From a virus: DNA of 64,000 nt. Each line of letters begins with the position of its first letter. Within the stretch, counting starts at the first letter, position 1. Below the pieces are notes generated by a model. It worked only from the letters and a program-made list of their open reading frames with translations, did no database searches and was not told the DNA's origin. Positions 1-8,241 of this stretch are shown in pieces. Position numbers and translations under genes: made by a program. The stretch is taken from IMG/VR virus record IMGVR_UViG_3300023175_000012, positions 1-64,000 of that record; one strand, given 5' to 3'.

Positions 1-109
1 GCATTCCTCTATCTGGTTCAGGAGCCATTGGAGGTATACCGTCTTCATTTAATTGTTGTTTTTTTGTTTCGATATCAGTCATACGCTGAATCATATCTTT
101 CATATTCAT
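1..109 (-). CDS. Uncharacterised protein, N-terminal fragment
   Basis: Reading frame open from an ATG at 109 to the window edge. The first residues read MNMKDMIQRMTDIETKKQQL, then a short Pro-rich stretch. A GGGAG ribosome binding site sits at 116-120, six bases before the start, and overlaps the end of the preceding gene. It is the last member of the minus-strand run here and its 3' part lies outside the window. No family recognised. Confidence 0.6.
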   Translation of the reverse strand, partial: MNMKDMIQRMTDIETKKQQLNEDGIPPMAPEPDRGM

Positions 110-111
110 AA

Positions 112-663
112 TTAGCTCCCTATTGCACTTTTGGTGTTTTCGCTGTTGTCAATGTCACTAGACTCACCAACTGGTCCGTCAGTTGTATCGAAGCCTCTTT
201 CTTTACGTGCTGTTTCTAATTCTTTTAATAAGTCCATTACACGTTGGCCTGCAACTTCATTTTGACCGTCAACACTTTCTAATTCTGGAGTTGAAAGTTT
301 CGCAACATATTCATCGCTTGCTTGCTCTTCTTGATATTGCTCTTGTGGCTCCATTGGATTTCTAACAATTAGATATGATTGATCTATACCACAGCATTGA
401 CCTATATACTCTTGTAATACTTGGGTAGTTGTTGGATAGTTTAATTCAACTTCAAAATAAGTAACTTCTGTATTCTGTAGTTGTGGGAAATCTAAAGGAC
501 GTTCTTGGATAGGTGTTTTCTTTCCTGCGCTCATATTATTCACGCCATACTTTTCAAGACAAGTTTTAAGCATTGCCTCGCACCCTTCAGGTAGTTCACC
601 TGCTACACCCACTTTAAATGGATAAACTTTTTTTGCTTCTGTTAAATAATCCGTAAACGCCAT
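112..663 (-). CDS. Conserved phage protein of unknown function
   Basis: A 183-residue soluble protein with no signal peptide or membrane segment. The N-terminal half (about 1-105) looks like a folded alpha/beta domain containing KKTPIQERPLDFPQLQN, a stretch I associate with uncharacterised proteins of marine T4-like phages. The C-terminal third is acidic and Glu/Asp/Ser-rich, probably flexible. It follows the small terminase gene with 21 bases between, has an AGGAAA ribosome site, and its own late box at 686-693. The location among packaging and head genes suggests a virion or assembly role, but nothing shows which. Confidence 0.75.
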   Translation of the reverse strand: MAFTDYLTEAKKVYPFKVGVAGELPEGCEAMLKTCLEKYGVNNMSAGKKTPIQERPLDFPQLQNTEVTYFEVELNYPTTTQVLQEYIGQCCGIDQSYLIVRNPMEPQEQYQEEQASDEYVAKLSTPELESVDGQNEVAGQRVMDLLKELETARKERGFDTTDGPVGESSDIDNSENTKSAIGS

Positions 664-684
664 TATATTGTTTCCTATTATATA

Positions 685-1176
685 TTATTTATCTTTATCG
701 AGTCCTTTTAGACGTTCGAGTAGACTGTTTCTATCTGTAACTACATACCCTTCGCCGTTAATCATACCGTCTTCACCTGTGGCATTGTCTTTGTCTTGCT
801 TCTCTTTTTTAAGTTGCAAATCAATCATTTTCAATTTTTTATCCATTTTTGCTATCTTTGCATCTAAACTAGTTTTAAGCATACCTCCGGCAACTTCAAA
901 TATTCTACCACTATACCGACTTTCGACGTTCATACCTAAATCCATTAAGTCTTCATAACTTTGTAAAGCACGATCTGCAACATCATTTAATTCGTTATCA
1001 GCCATTTCACCTAAACCCTTTACGGCAGGTAATGCACTTGCAATCTTATCAAACTCTGCAATATCTCGCAAAGTTTCTTTATGCTTAGTAATCGGCTGTG
1101 ACTTTTCTGCTTTAGCTTCTTCTATTATTTCTTTAGATTCTGGTAAGTCTAAAAGTTCTTCTAATTTCTTTGTCAT
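685..1176 (-). CDS. 16: Terminase small subunit, gp16-like
   Basis: 163 residues, the same length as T4 gp16 (164). The middle (about 75-130) is a predicted helical hairpin (YEDLMDLGMNVESRYSGRIF followed by a Lys-rich helix), matching the central coiled-coil pattern of T4-type gp16, which forms rings that regulate the large terminase during DNA packaging. N- and C-terminal parts are charged and probably flexible. It has its own late box at 1203-1210 and an AGGAT ribosome site. gp17 is not in the window. Assignment rests on length, helical pattern and neighbours, so it is good but not certain. Confidence 0.72.
   Translation of the reverse strand: MTKKLEELLDLPESKEIIEEAKAEKSQPITKHKETLRDIAEFDKIASALPAVKGLGEMADNELNDVADRALQSYEDLMDLGMNVESRYSGRIFEVAGGMLKTSLDAKIAKMDKKLKMIDLQLKKEKQDKDNATGEDGMINGEGYVVTDRNSLLERLKGLDKDK
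686..693 (-). promoter_or_regulatory. Late promoter box GATAAATA
   Basis: Minus-strand GATAAATA, one base group from the T4 late consensus TATAAATA. It overlaps the TAA stop of the small terminase gene and lies about 22 bases before the start at 663, leaving room for a short leader with AGGAAA. Confidence 0.65.
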
Positions 1177-1202
1177 AGTAATATCCTATTAACTACTAGT
1201 AT

Positions 1203-1210
1203 TATTTATC
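1203..1210 (-). promoter_or_regulatory. Late promoter box GATAAATA
   Basis: GATAAATA on the minus strand 26 bases before the gp16 start, within the 3' end region of the gp4 gene. Confidence 0.65.
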
Positions 1211-1643
1211 TTCGTCTGCCTTGATGGAAAATATCATCTTCATTAACAATACGAAAAAATATACCTTTTTGCTTACACCATGATTGCGCGGCACCCCATT
1301 TTGCTTGGTTAACTATATACGCAGCTTGGTTTTGTTTAGACCTACCTACTTTTTCTTTAATTGTTTGATTAGCAGGTTTAACTTCTATAAGTTCAACACG
1401 TTGTTTGCCTTTTTTATCTGCATAAACTATAAAAAAATCAGGCACATAAATTGTATGTTTACCTGTAAACGGATGTCTATAAGGAATTTTAATTGCTTCA
1501 CTTGCCCATTGTGCAATACTAGGGTGTTCGTCGCAGAATCTCATAAATGCAAATTCCCAACTACTTCTATATGTTGGAGTTTTATTTCCTACATACTTGT
1601 CAGGATTTTTTAAGTTGAATTTGCCCTGAGCGAATCTAGGCAT
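1206..1643 (-). CDS. 4: Head completion protein, gp4-like
   Basis: 145 residues, close to T4 gp4 (about 150). The protein shows the family signature clearly: NPDKYVGN near the start, TYRSSWEFAFMRFCDEHPSI (about 24-43), HPFTGKHTIYVPDFFI (about 57-72) and ELIEVKPANQT (about 83-93). The PDFxI...ExK arrangement matches a nuclease-like fold of the PD-(D/E)xK kind. In T4, gp4 acts after packaging to make the head competent for tail joining. It is three bases downstream of the next minus-strand gene's stop, with a GAGGT ribosome site, so it is probably co-transcribed with it. Confidence 0.93.
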   Translation of the reverse strand: MPRFAQGKFNLKNPDKYVGNKTPTYRSSWEFAFMRFCDEHPSIAQWASEAIKIPYRHPFTGKHTIYVPDFFIVYADKKGKQRVELIEVKPANQTIKEKVGRSKQNQAAYIVNQAKWGAAQSWCKQKGIFFRIVNEDDIFHQGRRR

Positions 1644-1646
1644 TTT

Positions 1647-2027
1647 TTAAACCTCAAATATTTCTATGTTTCTTGATTCTAAAATATTTGAGTCTGTTTC
1701 TACTTTGAAACCTAATGTACTTGTCTTACCTCGACTATAGTTTAGAATTTCTGCAACTAGCGCACTCAATTGGCTGTCATTTAAGCCTTGTAGAGTGTCT
1801 AATAATTTAAATACAGGAACATTATCAATTTTTGCTTGTTGTAATAATATTGTAGCAACGCTTGCACTTGCTCTGTCTTCAAATCCTCTTTTGTCAAAGT
1901 ATGCTAGTACAGCGTCAACATCATTACTAGGGAATTCTATTTTCTTTTTGTAGTAACTATCATAAAATTCTCTTACTGGTTGATCGCTTGATTGAAAACC
2001 TTGTTGTGGTAAATTTCCTTGAGCCAT
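1647..2027 (-). CDS. Conserved phage protein of unknown function
   Basis: 126 residues. The central part (about 35-100) is helical, with FPSNDVDAVLAYFDKRGFED and LDTLQGLNDSQLSALVAEIL; the C-terminus is beta-like. It has a strong GGAGGA ribosome site and is packed between the tube-initiator gene and gp4, which suggests one transcript. I associate it with T4-like marine phages but know of no assigned function. It does not resemble gp53. Confidence 0.7.
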   Translation of the reverse strand: MAQGNLPQQGFQSSDQPVREFYDSYYKKKIEFPSNDVDAVLAYFDKRGFEDRASASVATILLQQAKIDNVPVFKLLDTLQGLNDSQLSALVAEILNYSRGKTSTLGFKVETDSNILESRNIEIFEV

Positions 2028-2028
2028 A

Positions 2029-3192
2029 TTATCCTCCGCCGTCGCCTACTGTTACTGGTAAGCCATTTGCTGCTTGAGCACCTGCAACTTTTGATGCTGA
2101 CAGTGCAGGATTATTTGTTGCACTATTTGTTGATGCAGATGTTGAATTATTATCGCCCCCGTTTGCTGTAGATTTTGGTACAAGTATTCCTGGTAATCCG
2201 CCTGGACCTTTTTTACCAGCATTTACTATTGCCCCTGTTAATATACTTAAACCTTCAGCTTTTATGCTATCTGAACTTAAATCTCTTGCATTTCTAACTG
2301 TATTTGCCGCTGTAATAAGTGTGCCTAAACCAAAGTTACCACTTGTAATATCTCCTAGTACACTTGATGCGCCATCAAGTACACCGCCGCCGCCAAATAA
2401 GTTACCTACACCACCGCCTGCAACACTTAATGGACTTGGAGTAGTATCATAGTGATCTGTTGCAAATGTTGCTGGACTGTCTTCGCCTACAGCACCTCTA
2501 CTATATAATACAGCTTCGTAGTTAATTGACATTTTGTTTTCTGCTATACCTGAACCTGCTGATTGGTCCATACTGTCGTGTCCCCAACTTTCAATAATTG
2601 GATTAACAAGTGTATATTCTGTATATTCGTGTCTACTAAATTGATATATTTTTATGTTCTTAAAGAAAGGAACCATTTTATCATTATCTAAACCAAATCT
2701 ATATGTTCTACCATTGGCTTCTTTATATGTTCCTCTTGGATCATAACTTGCTGTAATATCTGAAATATTCGAATCTCTATAATAGTATCTGTAGTATGCT
2801 TCCATTAACATTGTAGTAATGCCAACATTGTCGTCATGCATTGTTAAAGAAACTGGTGTGTAGTCTATTCTTGTTTGAACGTTTTTCTTTCTGTTATATT
2901 GATTTTTTACATCTACGGTTGATCTATACTGTGGTAAATCAACTGTTTTTACAAGCATATTAAGTTCTGCTCTATGCCTATTTTGTAATTTTGGAAATCC
3001 TGCTAGTACATCATGCTTATCATCTTTGTAAAAATTAAAATTTACAAAGTAAAGAAATTTAACTTTTGGTGCAAGCCTAAATGCGTTATCAACATAAAGT
3101 CTTTGGGCATGCTGGAAGTCGCCCAAATTGCCTTTTGGCGTTAACACACCGCCGAAAAAATTGTCTAAGAATCCATTTAACTTATTTGCCAT
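2029..3192 (-). CDS. Baseplate tail-tube initiator, gp54/gp48-like
   Basis: 387 residues. The N-terminal 240 residues resemble the tube-fold proteins that cap the baseplate and start tail-tube polymerisation: conserved stretches include NPKG-like LTPKGNLGDFQHAQRLYV, MLVKTVDLPQYRS and MEAYYRYYYRDS. The last 140 residues are Gly/Ser/Ala-rich and low complexity. It follows the tail-tube gene across a terminator and has its own late box. The ATG at 3192 starts five bases after that box and has no ribosome site, so the mRNA may be leaderless. I cannot distinguish gp54 from gp48. Confidence 0.68.
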   Translation of the reverse strand: MANKLNGFLDNFFGGVLTPKGNLGDFQHAQRLYVDNAFRLAPKVKFLYFVNFNFYKDDKHDVLAGFPKLQNRHRAELNMLVKTVDLPQYRSTVDVKNQYNRKKNVQTRIDYTPVSLTMHDDNVGITTMLMEAYYRYYYRDSNISDITASYDPRGTYKEANGRTYRFGLDNDKMVPFFKNIKIYQFSRHEYTEYTLVNPIIESWGHDSMDQSAGSGIAENKMSINYEAVLYSRGAVGEDSPATFATDHYDTTPSPLSVAGGGVGNLFGGGGVLDGASSVLGDITSGNFGLGTLITAANTVRNARDLSSDSIKAEGLSILTGAIVNAGKKGPGGLPGILVPKSTANGGDNNSTSASTNSATNNPALSASKVAGAQAANGLPVTVGDGGG

Positions 3193-3197
3193 AATAA

Positions 3198-3205
3198 TAT
3201 TTATC
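3198..3205 (-). promoter_or_regulatory. Late promoter box GATAAATA (leaderless arrangement)
   Basis: GATAAATA ends at 3198, and five bases separate it from the ATG at 3192. In T4 the start site lies about six bases beyond the octamer, so transcription would begin at the A of ATG. Confidence 0.68.
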
Positions 3206-3227
3206 AGAAAAGATTAAGTGCGTATAT

Positions 3228-3255
3228 AAAAAAAAGGAAGCCGTTTCCGACTTCC
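3228..3255 (-). terminator. Intrinsic terminator after the tail tube gene
   Basis: On the minus strand, GGAAGTC-GGAAAC-GGCTTCC forms a 7-bp stem (one G-U) with a six-base loop, followed by eight T. It lies between gp19 and the initiator gene, so the initiator needs its own promoter, which is present. Confidence 0.85.
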
Positions 3256-3292
3256 CTTTCTTATCTGAATAGCAATCTAGTTAAAGCGTCTA

Positions 3293-3919
3293 TTAAACGC
3301 CGCCGCCGGTTACTAACGTATTGACTGTTCTGCCAACCGCTGTACCAATACCTTGACCTTGCGGTGTTTGGATTGCGTTATCATATCTAATTGATAATGC
3401 AATGGTAGCTGCATCACTTGTTGCATAGTTTAGTGTATTGTAGTTAGCATTTTGTAAGAAACAGCCATAAAGCTCAAATGTTTCTAGTACACCAACTTCA
3501 TTAGCGCCGTTGCCGCCATCTAATACTTCAATACGTGTTAAGAATTTGTAGTCAATACCACTAGCTGCACTTGACTGTTCAAAGAAGTCAAATTGTTTCT
3601 GTAGTTGTTCGCCTACAAGTTTTTGTACGTTATTGTTTACATCGTCACGTACATTCAATGTAATTGGTTCCCAAGTATGCTTACCTGCTAAGTAACTTCT
3701 GGAGTTATACACGTCTAATGTAATTTCTTCAAAAGTAATGTTAGGACGGGTAACATCCATAACTTGTTTTGTCAATTCTGTTGTTGCTGATGTTACACCA
3801 AAGTTCTCTAAAGTCACTCTAAAGCGATATTGGAGTTTTGGCATCAAAAGTCCCTGATTGCTTGCGCTTGTGTCGCTCGCTAAAGGAACTGTAATTTTTG
3901 ATAATGTTGAGATTGCCAT
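3293..3919 (-). CDS. 19: Tail tube protein, gp19-like
   Basis: 208 residues; T4 gp19 is 163. MPKLQYRFRVTLENFG near residue 26-41 and the long central region ending with a beta segment (ATIALSIRYDNAIQ) fit the tail-tube fold. The gene follows the sheath gene directly, the T4 gene 18-19 order. It has an AGGAGA ribosome site, its own late box at 3941-3948 and a strong terminator, so it can be made in excess as a major tail subunit. The Gly-rich C-terminus is unusual but harmless. Confidence 0.85.
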   Translation of the reverse strand: MAISTLSKITVPLASDTSASNQGLLMPKLQYRFRVTLENFGVTSATTELTKQVMDVTRPNITFEEITLDVYNSRSYLAGKHTWEPITLNVRDDVNNNVQKLVGEQLQKQFDFFEQSSAASGIDYKFLTRIEVLDGGNGANEVGVLETFELYGCFLQNANYNTLNYATSDAATIALSIRYDNAIQTPQGQGIGTAVGRTVNTLVTGGGV

Positions 3920-3940
3920 TCTATTTTCTCCTGTTGCTAG

Positions 3941-3948
3941 TATTTATC
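3941..3948 (-). promoter_or_regulatory. Late promoter box GATAAATA for gp19
   Basis: GATAAATA followed on the minus strand by a short leader with AGGAGA and the gp19 start at 3919. A weak hairpin (GGCC...GGCC) lies just upstream after the sheath stop. Confidence 0.7.
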
Positions 3949-3987
3949 AAAGTGTCGGCCCCGTATTTCAGAGGCCTAATCACCTAA

Positions 3988-6900
3988 TTAAAGTCCTGCA
4001 ATTTCTCCTGTATTTTTAAGTCTAAGTGGAATGTAAATAAATTCTACAGCCTTAACTGGTTCAATTGCAATGTCTAAGTATAGCTCATTACGATCTATTC
4101 TACTTGGTGTATTGTTTGATTCGTCACATACAACTAAGAAGTCATAAAGTGCTCGTTGTCCTACTAGTTCTAGCATTAAACTTTCTGCTGCACCTTTAAT
4201 TTCATCTCTTGTGATCTTATCGTTTGGCTCAAACAAGTATGGTTTTGCAAGTTTATTAAGTTGACTACGTAAGTAAACAACTAAACGTGCTACGTTGATT
4301 CTATCCAACGCACTTGCATTTCTTGCTCTTGTTTTCTGACCAAATACAACTAAGCCACTTCCGCTTAAGAATGTAATTGGGTTAATAGCCTGTGAGTAAA
4401 GTGTATCTCTTTGACCTTCGTTAAGTGCTACACTTACAAATTCACCTTCATCATTAATATAACCTGCTGCTGTTGCGTTAGTTACACCACCACGTCTTGT
4501 ACCTGCTGGTGCAAACCATGGGTAGCTAACTTGGTCACTTAGTGCAATAGTTCTTAATGCCATGTGTGATGCTGGAACAACAATGTTGTTACCTGCGTTA
4601 TCGCTTGTGAATCCTGCTGGATAGTAAACACCCATATATTCATCAAAACTTACAAGTCCTTCATCGTTATCTTCAACAGCTCTGCGAACGTTTGTTGCCC
4701 ACTCATTAAGTGAAGTAGCATCTGGTGTCAATCTCATTGGTGAGTCACCAACAATAAATGCACTTAGTCCTCTATCGTAGTTGAGGCTAATCATTTCACC
4801 AATCAATTCTGGATATCCTGGTGTTGCCATAACATTAAAGATTCTTGATTCATCATCTCTAATATCGTCATTGCTATTAACCATTGCTTGTAACGCTTGT
4901 ATAACAACTTTACGCTGTGCTTTACGTCCGAAGCTTCCTGAACCATCTGCTTGGTTGCCTGACTCAGTTACCCATCTGTGTGGATAGTAGCCAGCCATTG
5001 ATTCGTCATTATTAAATCTTCCATTTGTTCCATTGATATCTACATAGTTACGCTCAAAACGCTTAACATTAAAGCCAGAACGTCTTAGGTTCCATAGCAA
5101 CATACCTTTTGGATATAGTGCTGGATCTGGAGCATCTGGATCTAAGTAATTACTTGTTAGTAGATCTACAATATCACCTGCTTCGTCGCTGTTTGCACCT
5201 GCTGTGTTGTAACGTGCATCTGCAAATAGTACACCGTTTTCAGTTGTTTGATCTGAAACATCTAGTAATGCCCATGCTAAATTAACACCATCATATCTAT
5301 AAACTAACGGATAGTTTTCTAAATCTGCTGTGCTAATCCAAATGTCACCGTCTACTAGTGCTGTTGCATCTGACTGTTGTGTTGGTTCTGAAGCACTTAC
5401 AATTGGTCCTGTTGGATTTGTGTAAGCATAATCAGCATTGAAATTTTGATAACCAACCCAAGTAGTACCATCATGTATCATTAAGTCTACTTCGTCAACA
5501 ACACTATTGTACCACAATGCGCCTTGTGCTGCTAATGCACCCGGTGCATCGTCGCTTGCTGTAAATATAGCTTTTTTCCAGTTACTTGCTGTAAGTACAC
5601 TGTTTCTGTTGTAAAGGTTTGCTGTTGTTGAAGGATTGCCTACAACAAATGCTACAAAGCCTGCTGCTGCAAATGCACTGTTTGTATCTTGGATTGTAAA
5701 GTCACCGCCTTGTAAATGCTTAACAATAAGTTTGTTATCTGAACTCACTTCTGCTTGAATGTTTTCAAGTGATGAATTGTTAATAGCGCCAGCCATTAAG
5801 TCAGCATCGCCAACAGCACCTGTTGCTACAAAACTAATTGTAACAGGTGAACCTAATGCATTGCTACCTGCGTCGGTTTCAGCAATATTAAATGCATAAG
5901 TTTGTGCTGAGAATGTAGTAGCTGTAATTGCACTACCTACAATCTGCGTAGCACCTGCGTTAGCACGACTGAATATTGTAAATGCACCTTCAACTGGGCT
6001 TGCAGCTTCAACGTTAGATTGTACAAATGTACTTCCTACTGGTAGGTTTACACCACCGCCTGCTCTATCTAAAGCATACAATGCCGCTGCTGCTGAATCA
6101 TAAATTGGTGCTGAAATGCTATCAAATAGTTGTGTGTTATCGTTATAACGCTTGTATTTCCAGTTTGCACCTTGATTAGGCTCAGTTGTTTTAAGCCATA
6201 AACTTCCTGTTGGACGTGGAATTGTGTCTGTTGACTTAAACTCTGGAACACTTGTGTGAGCACTAATTTGTAGTTTTGGTGCATCAAATGTTCCTGCTGT
6301 CAATCCTAATTTACCAAGTAAACCATCTACGTCTGCAATAGTAATTCTTTCATCATCTGATCCATCGTTAAAAATGCTAAACTTGCCATCAATTTTGACA
6401 AAGCTAATACCTGCATTTTGGAATGACACATCAGCGTTTGCTGTTGATATTGTGTCATCTAAATCAGTGCCTTCTGCTACTGTGATAGGTGAACCAGACC
6501 CTACAGTAATAGTTAAACTTGTACTTGCACCAAGTGTTGGGTTAGATGCTGTACCTTGTGCAACGTAATGTGAGTTAACCCATGCTGATGAGCCAACTTT
6601 TACCCAACTACCTGTGTAGTTTCTGTAATATACTCTAATGACATCGGTTGTTGCTTTAATTGCATAATCACCTATATTTCCAACTGACTCTTTAGGATCT
6701 CCGTTGCCGTCTAATTTTGTTGTATCTGTAATTACAATAGGAGTTCTAACAGTAAAAGACTGTCCGCCTGTTACATTCTTTGGAGAACTATTCCACTCAA
6801 AAATACCATATGAACTATCGTTAGTATCAAACCAGTTAGTTCCATCTGCTGGTGCATCTTGTGGCTCTGTTGCTGTTGGCTGTAAAACGCCTAAGTCAAC

Positions 6901-7239
6901 ATCTGCTCTAGTAACATAAACTCTATTGCTAACCCCTAATAATGAATATGCAGCTTGTAAACCATATTCGTTTAGTTCGCCGCCGTGTATTGGGTTGTTA
7001 TTTGAATCTGTATAGAAAACTGGATCGCCGAAAGTTTCAGCAAGTTCTCTTTGTGATGTAAGCAAGTAAGGTTTGCCAGCGTTTGCTTTTAGCGTTCCTT
7101 CTGCTGTTCCTGTGCCACTTCCGTTTGTTTTATTTTCTGCGGAAGCAACAAAAATCATTGGTACGGTGCCTGGTTCAGCTGGGGTATAAAAACTTTCGTC
7201 TATTACCTTGACTTCTACACCTGGTGATGATAATGCCAT
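3988..7239 (-). CDS. 18: Contractile tail sheath protein, gp18-like, with large insertion
   Basis: 1083 residues, against 659 in T4. The start (ALSSPGVEVKVIDESFYTPA) and the C-terminal 350 residues (from about WNLRRSGFNVKRFERNYVDI, ending EPVKAVEFIYIPLRLKNTGE) are typical sheath core and polymerisation domains. The middle carries an extra beta-rich block with at least four degenerate copies of a motif such as GALWYN..DGTTWVGY and GDIWIST..YRYDG, a module otherwise seen in fibre proteins. The insertion would sit on the outer face of the sheath. The gene has an AGGAGA ribosome site and a late-like GCTAAATA box upstream. Confidence 0.93.
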   Translation of the reverse strand: MALSSPGVEVKVIDESFYTPAEPGTVPMIFVASAENKTNGSGTGTAEGTLKANAGKPYLLTSQRELAETFGDPVFYTDSNNNPIHGGELNEYGLQAAYSLLGVSNRVYVTRADVDLGVLQPTATEPQDAPADGTNWFDTNDSSYGIFEWNSSPKNVTGGQSFTVRTPIVITDTTKLDGNGDPKESVGNIGDYAIKATTDVIRVYYRNYTGSWVKVGSSAWVNSHYVAQGTASNPTLGASTSLTITVGSGSPITVAEGTDLDDTISTANADVSFQNAGISFVKIDGKFSIFNDGSDDERITIADVDGLLGKLGLTAGTFDAPKLQISAHTSVPEFKSTDTIPRPTGSLWLKTTEPNQGANWKYKRYNDNTQLFDSISAPIYDSAAAALYALDRAGGGVNLPVGSTFVQSNVEAASPVEGAFTIFSRANAGATQIVGSAITATTFSAQTYAFNIAETDAGSNALGSPVTISFVATGAVGDADLMAGAINNSSLENIQAEVSSDNKLIVKHLQGGDFTIQDTNSAFAAAGFVAFVVGNPSTTANLYNRNSVLTASNWKKAIFTASDDAPGALAAQGALWYNSVVDEVDLMIHDGTTWVGYQNFNADYAYTNPTGPIVSASEPTQQSDATALVDGDIWISTADLENYPLVYRYDGVNLAWALLDVSDQTTENGVLFADARYNTAGANSDEAGDIVDLLTSNYLDPDAPDPALYPKGMLLWNLRRSGFNVKRFERNYVDINGTNGRFNNDESMAGYYPHRWVTESGNQADGSGSFGRKAQRKVVIQALQAMVNSNDDIRDDESRIFNVMATPGYPELIGEMISLNYDRGLSAFIVGDSPMRLTPDATSLNEWATNVRRAVEDNDEGLVSFDEYMGVYYPAGFTSDNAGNNIVVPASHMALRTIALSDQVSYPWFAPAGTRRGGVTNATAAGYINDEGEFVSVALNEGQRDTLYSQAINPITFLSGSGLVVFGQKTRARNASALDRINVARLVVYLRSQLNKLAKPYLFEPNDKITRDEIKGAAESLMLELVGQRALYDFLVVCDESNNTPSRIDRNELYLDIAIEPVKAVEFIYIPLRLKNTGEIAGL

Positions 7240-7271
7240 TTTTAATTCTCCTGTTGAGTAGTTGTTATTAT

Positions 7272-7279
7272 TATTTAGC
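7272..7279 (-). promoter_or_regulatory. Late promoter box GCTAAATA for gp18
   Basis: Variant late octamer on the minus strand 32 bases before the sheath start. It lies back to back with the plus-strand box at 7335-7342. A 13-base palindrome TATTTCAGAAATA (7283-7295) lies between them. Confidence 0.5.
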
Positions 7280-7334
7280 AGATATTTCAGAAATAGCTGT
7301 ATTAAACACTATGAAAAAGGGACCGAAAAGGGCA

Positions 7335-7342
7335 ACTAAATA
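7335..7342 (+). promoter_or_regulatory. Late promoter box ACTAAATA (leaderless arrangement)
   Basis: Plus-strand ACTAAATA followed by exactly five bases and then the ATG at 7348. No ribosome site is present. Same spacing as at 3192 and 9297. Confidence 0.55.
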
Positions 7343-7347
7343 ATAAT

Positions 7348-7689
7348 ATGAGACCTTTATGCAAAAACTGTAACAGTAAACCTGCTGCAATTAATTATTA
7401 TAAAGACGATAAACCCTACTACAGATCAAAATGCGAAAGTTGTAGTAGATATAGCGGACCTGGTAGGGGACAGCCTCGCTGGCAACGATTTGGCTATGTA
7501 AAGAAAACTGAGTGTGAAAAGTGCGGGTATAAATCAAAGAATGAAGAGCAATTTGACGTATATCATATTGATGGACGATTAGATAATTGTCGGCCTACTA
7601 ACTTAAAAACTATATGTGCTAACTGTCAGAGGATTCTTCAAAAGGACGGGGTGCGCTGGAAGCAAGGTGACCTAATCCCTGATTTCTAA
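7348..7689 (+). CDS. HNH-type zinc protein, probable endonuclease
   Basis: 113 residues. Two Cys pairs near the N-terminus (CKNC, CESC) and two more (CEKC at about 52, CANC near 90) suggest two structural zinc sites. Between the last pairs lies DVYHIDGRLDNCRPTNLKTIC, the His-Asp...Asn...Leu pattern of HNH nucleases. Small proteins of this kind are common in marine T4-like phages. It is a plus-strand gene among minus-strand neighbours, lacks a ribosome site and overlaps the 3' end of the kinase gene by 71 bases in antisense. It could be a homing-type nuclease or a packaging-related one; the sequence does not decide. Confidence 0.78.
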   Translation: MRPLCKNCNSKPAAINYYKDDKPYYRSKCESCSRYSGPGRGQPRWQRFGYVKKTECEKCGYKSKNEEQFDVYHIDGRLDNCRPTNLKTICANCQRILQKDGVRWKQGDLIPDF

Positions 7690-8179
7690 AGATAGTACGA
7701 ATAAGTGTATCTACATTAAGTTTTAATCTTTTTAAATCGCCGTTGTTGTCAATTGTATAATCACACATCCATTGTTCAATACTCATAGAACTAGGATCTT
7801 CGGTAGGCAAATGATCTGCACGATCTACCCAAATAGCATAGTCAAATATTTCTTCGTTTTGCATTGCAAAGAATTCTCTCTTATTACGTAACCCACAGTA
7901 AATGCTATTTTGTGCAAATAAATTTCTACCTAATTTTGCTAAGTCATCTCTGCAATAATCGTGAATCATATTATACCATTCGGCTCTATGATTATGCCTA
8001 TCTGTATAACATTCTTCCTCGTTGGTGTATCCGTACTTGTCTTTTAGATCGTTAAAAATAAACAGTTCTGAACAGAACTTAGAGCTTGATTGAAATGAAT
8101 AACCGTATTCTTCTAGCATTTCGCAGACAGTATCTTTACCGTGTCTGCCGTGACCGACAACAAGTAGTTTAGGTAACAT
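7619..8179 (-). CDS. 1: Deoxynucleoside monophosphate kinase, gp1-like
   Basis: 186 residues. A P-loop (GHGRHGKDT, residues 9-17) opens the protein, followed by LEEYGYSFQSSSKF, where the substrate-binding Ser/Arg region of phage dNMP kinases lies, and a hydrophobic FDYAIWVDRADHL strand. T4 gp1 phosphorylates dTMP, dGMP and hm-dCMP for DNA synthesis; substrates here are unknown. The last ~23 residues lie within the antisense overlap with the HNH gene and look like a non-conserved tail. It has AAAGGA before the start and a consensus sigma70-type promoter, unlike its late neighbours. Confidence 0.82.
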   Translation of the reverse strand: MLPKLLVVGHGRHGKDTVCEMLEEYGYSFQSSSKFCSELFIFNDLKDKYGYTNEEECYTDRHNHRAEWYNMIHDYCRDDLAKLGRNLFAQNSIYCGLRNKREFFAMQNEEIFDYAIWVDRADHLPTEDPSSMSIEQWMCDYTIDNNGDLKRLKLNVDTLIRTIFRNQGLGHLASSAPRPFEESSDS

Positions 8180-8212
8180 AATTTAAATTATCCTTTGTAT
8201 AATATACTTTAC

Positions 8213-8241
8213 AGTATATAGAATAATTACGCTTTTGTCAA
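8213..8241 (-). promoter_or_regulatory. Sigma70-type promoter for the kinase gene
   Basis: On the minus strand: TTGACA (8236-8241), 17-bp spacer, TATACT (8213-8218). This is one mismatch from full consensus with ideal spacing. The -35 lies in the 3' end of the preceding 73-residue gene. The region after it contains a short inverted repeat (ATACT-GTAA-AGTAT). It suggests early expression by host RNA polymerase. Confidence 0.8.

Noticed and set aside
3960-3987. Strong terminator between gp18 and gp19
   Set aside because: Stem is only about four to six pairs with a G-U and no T-tract; at most a weak pause.
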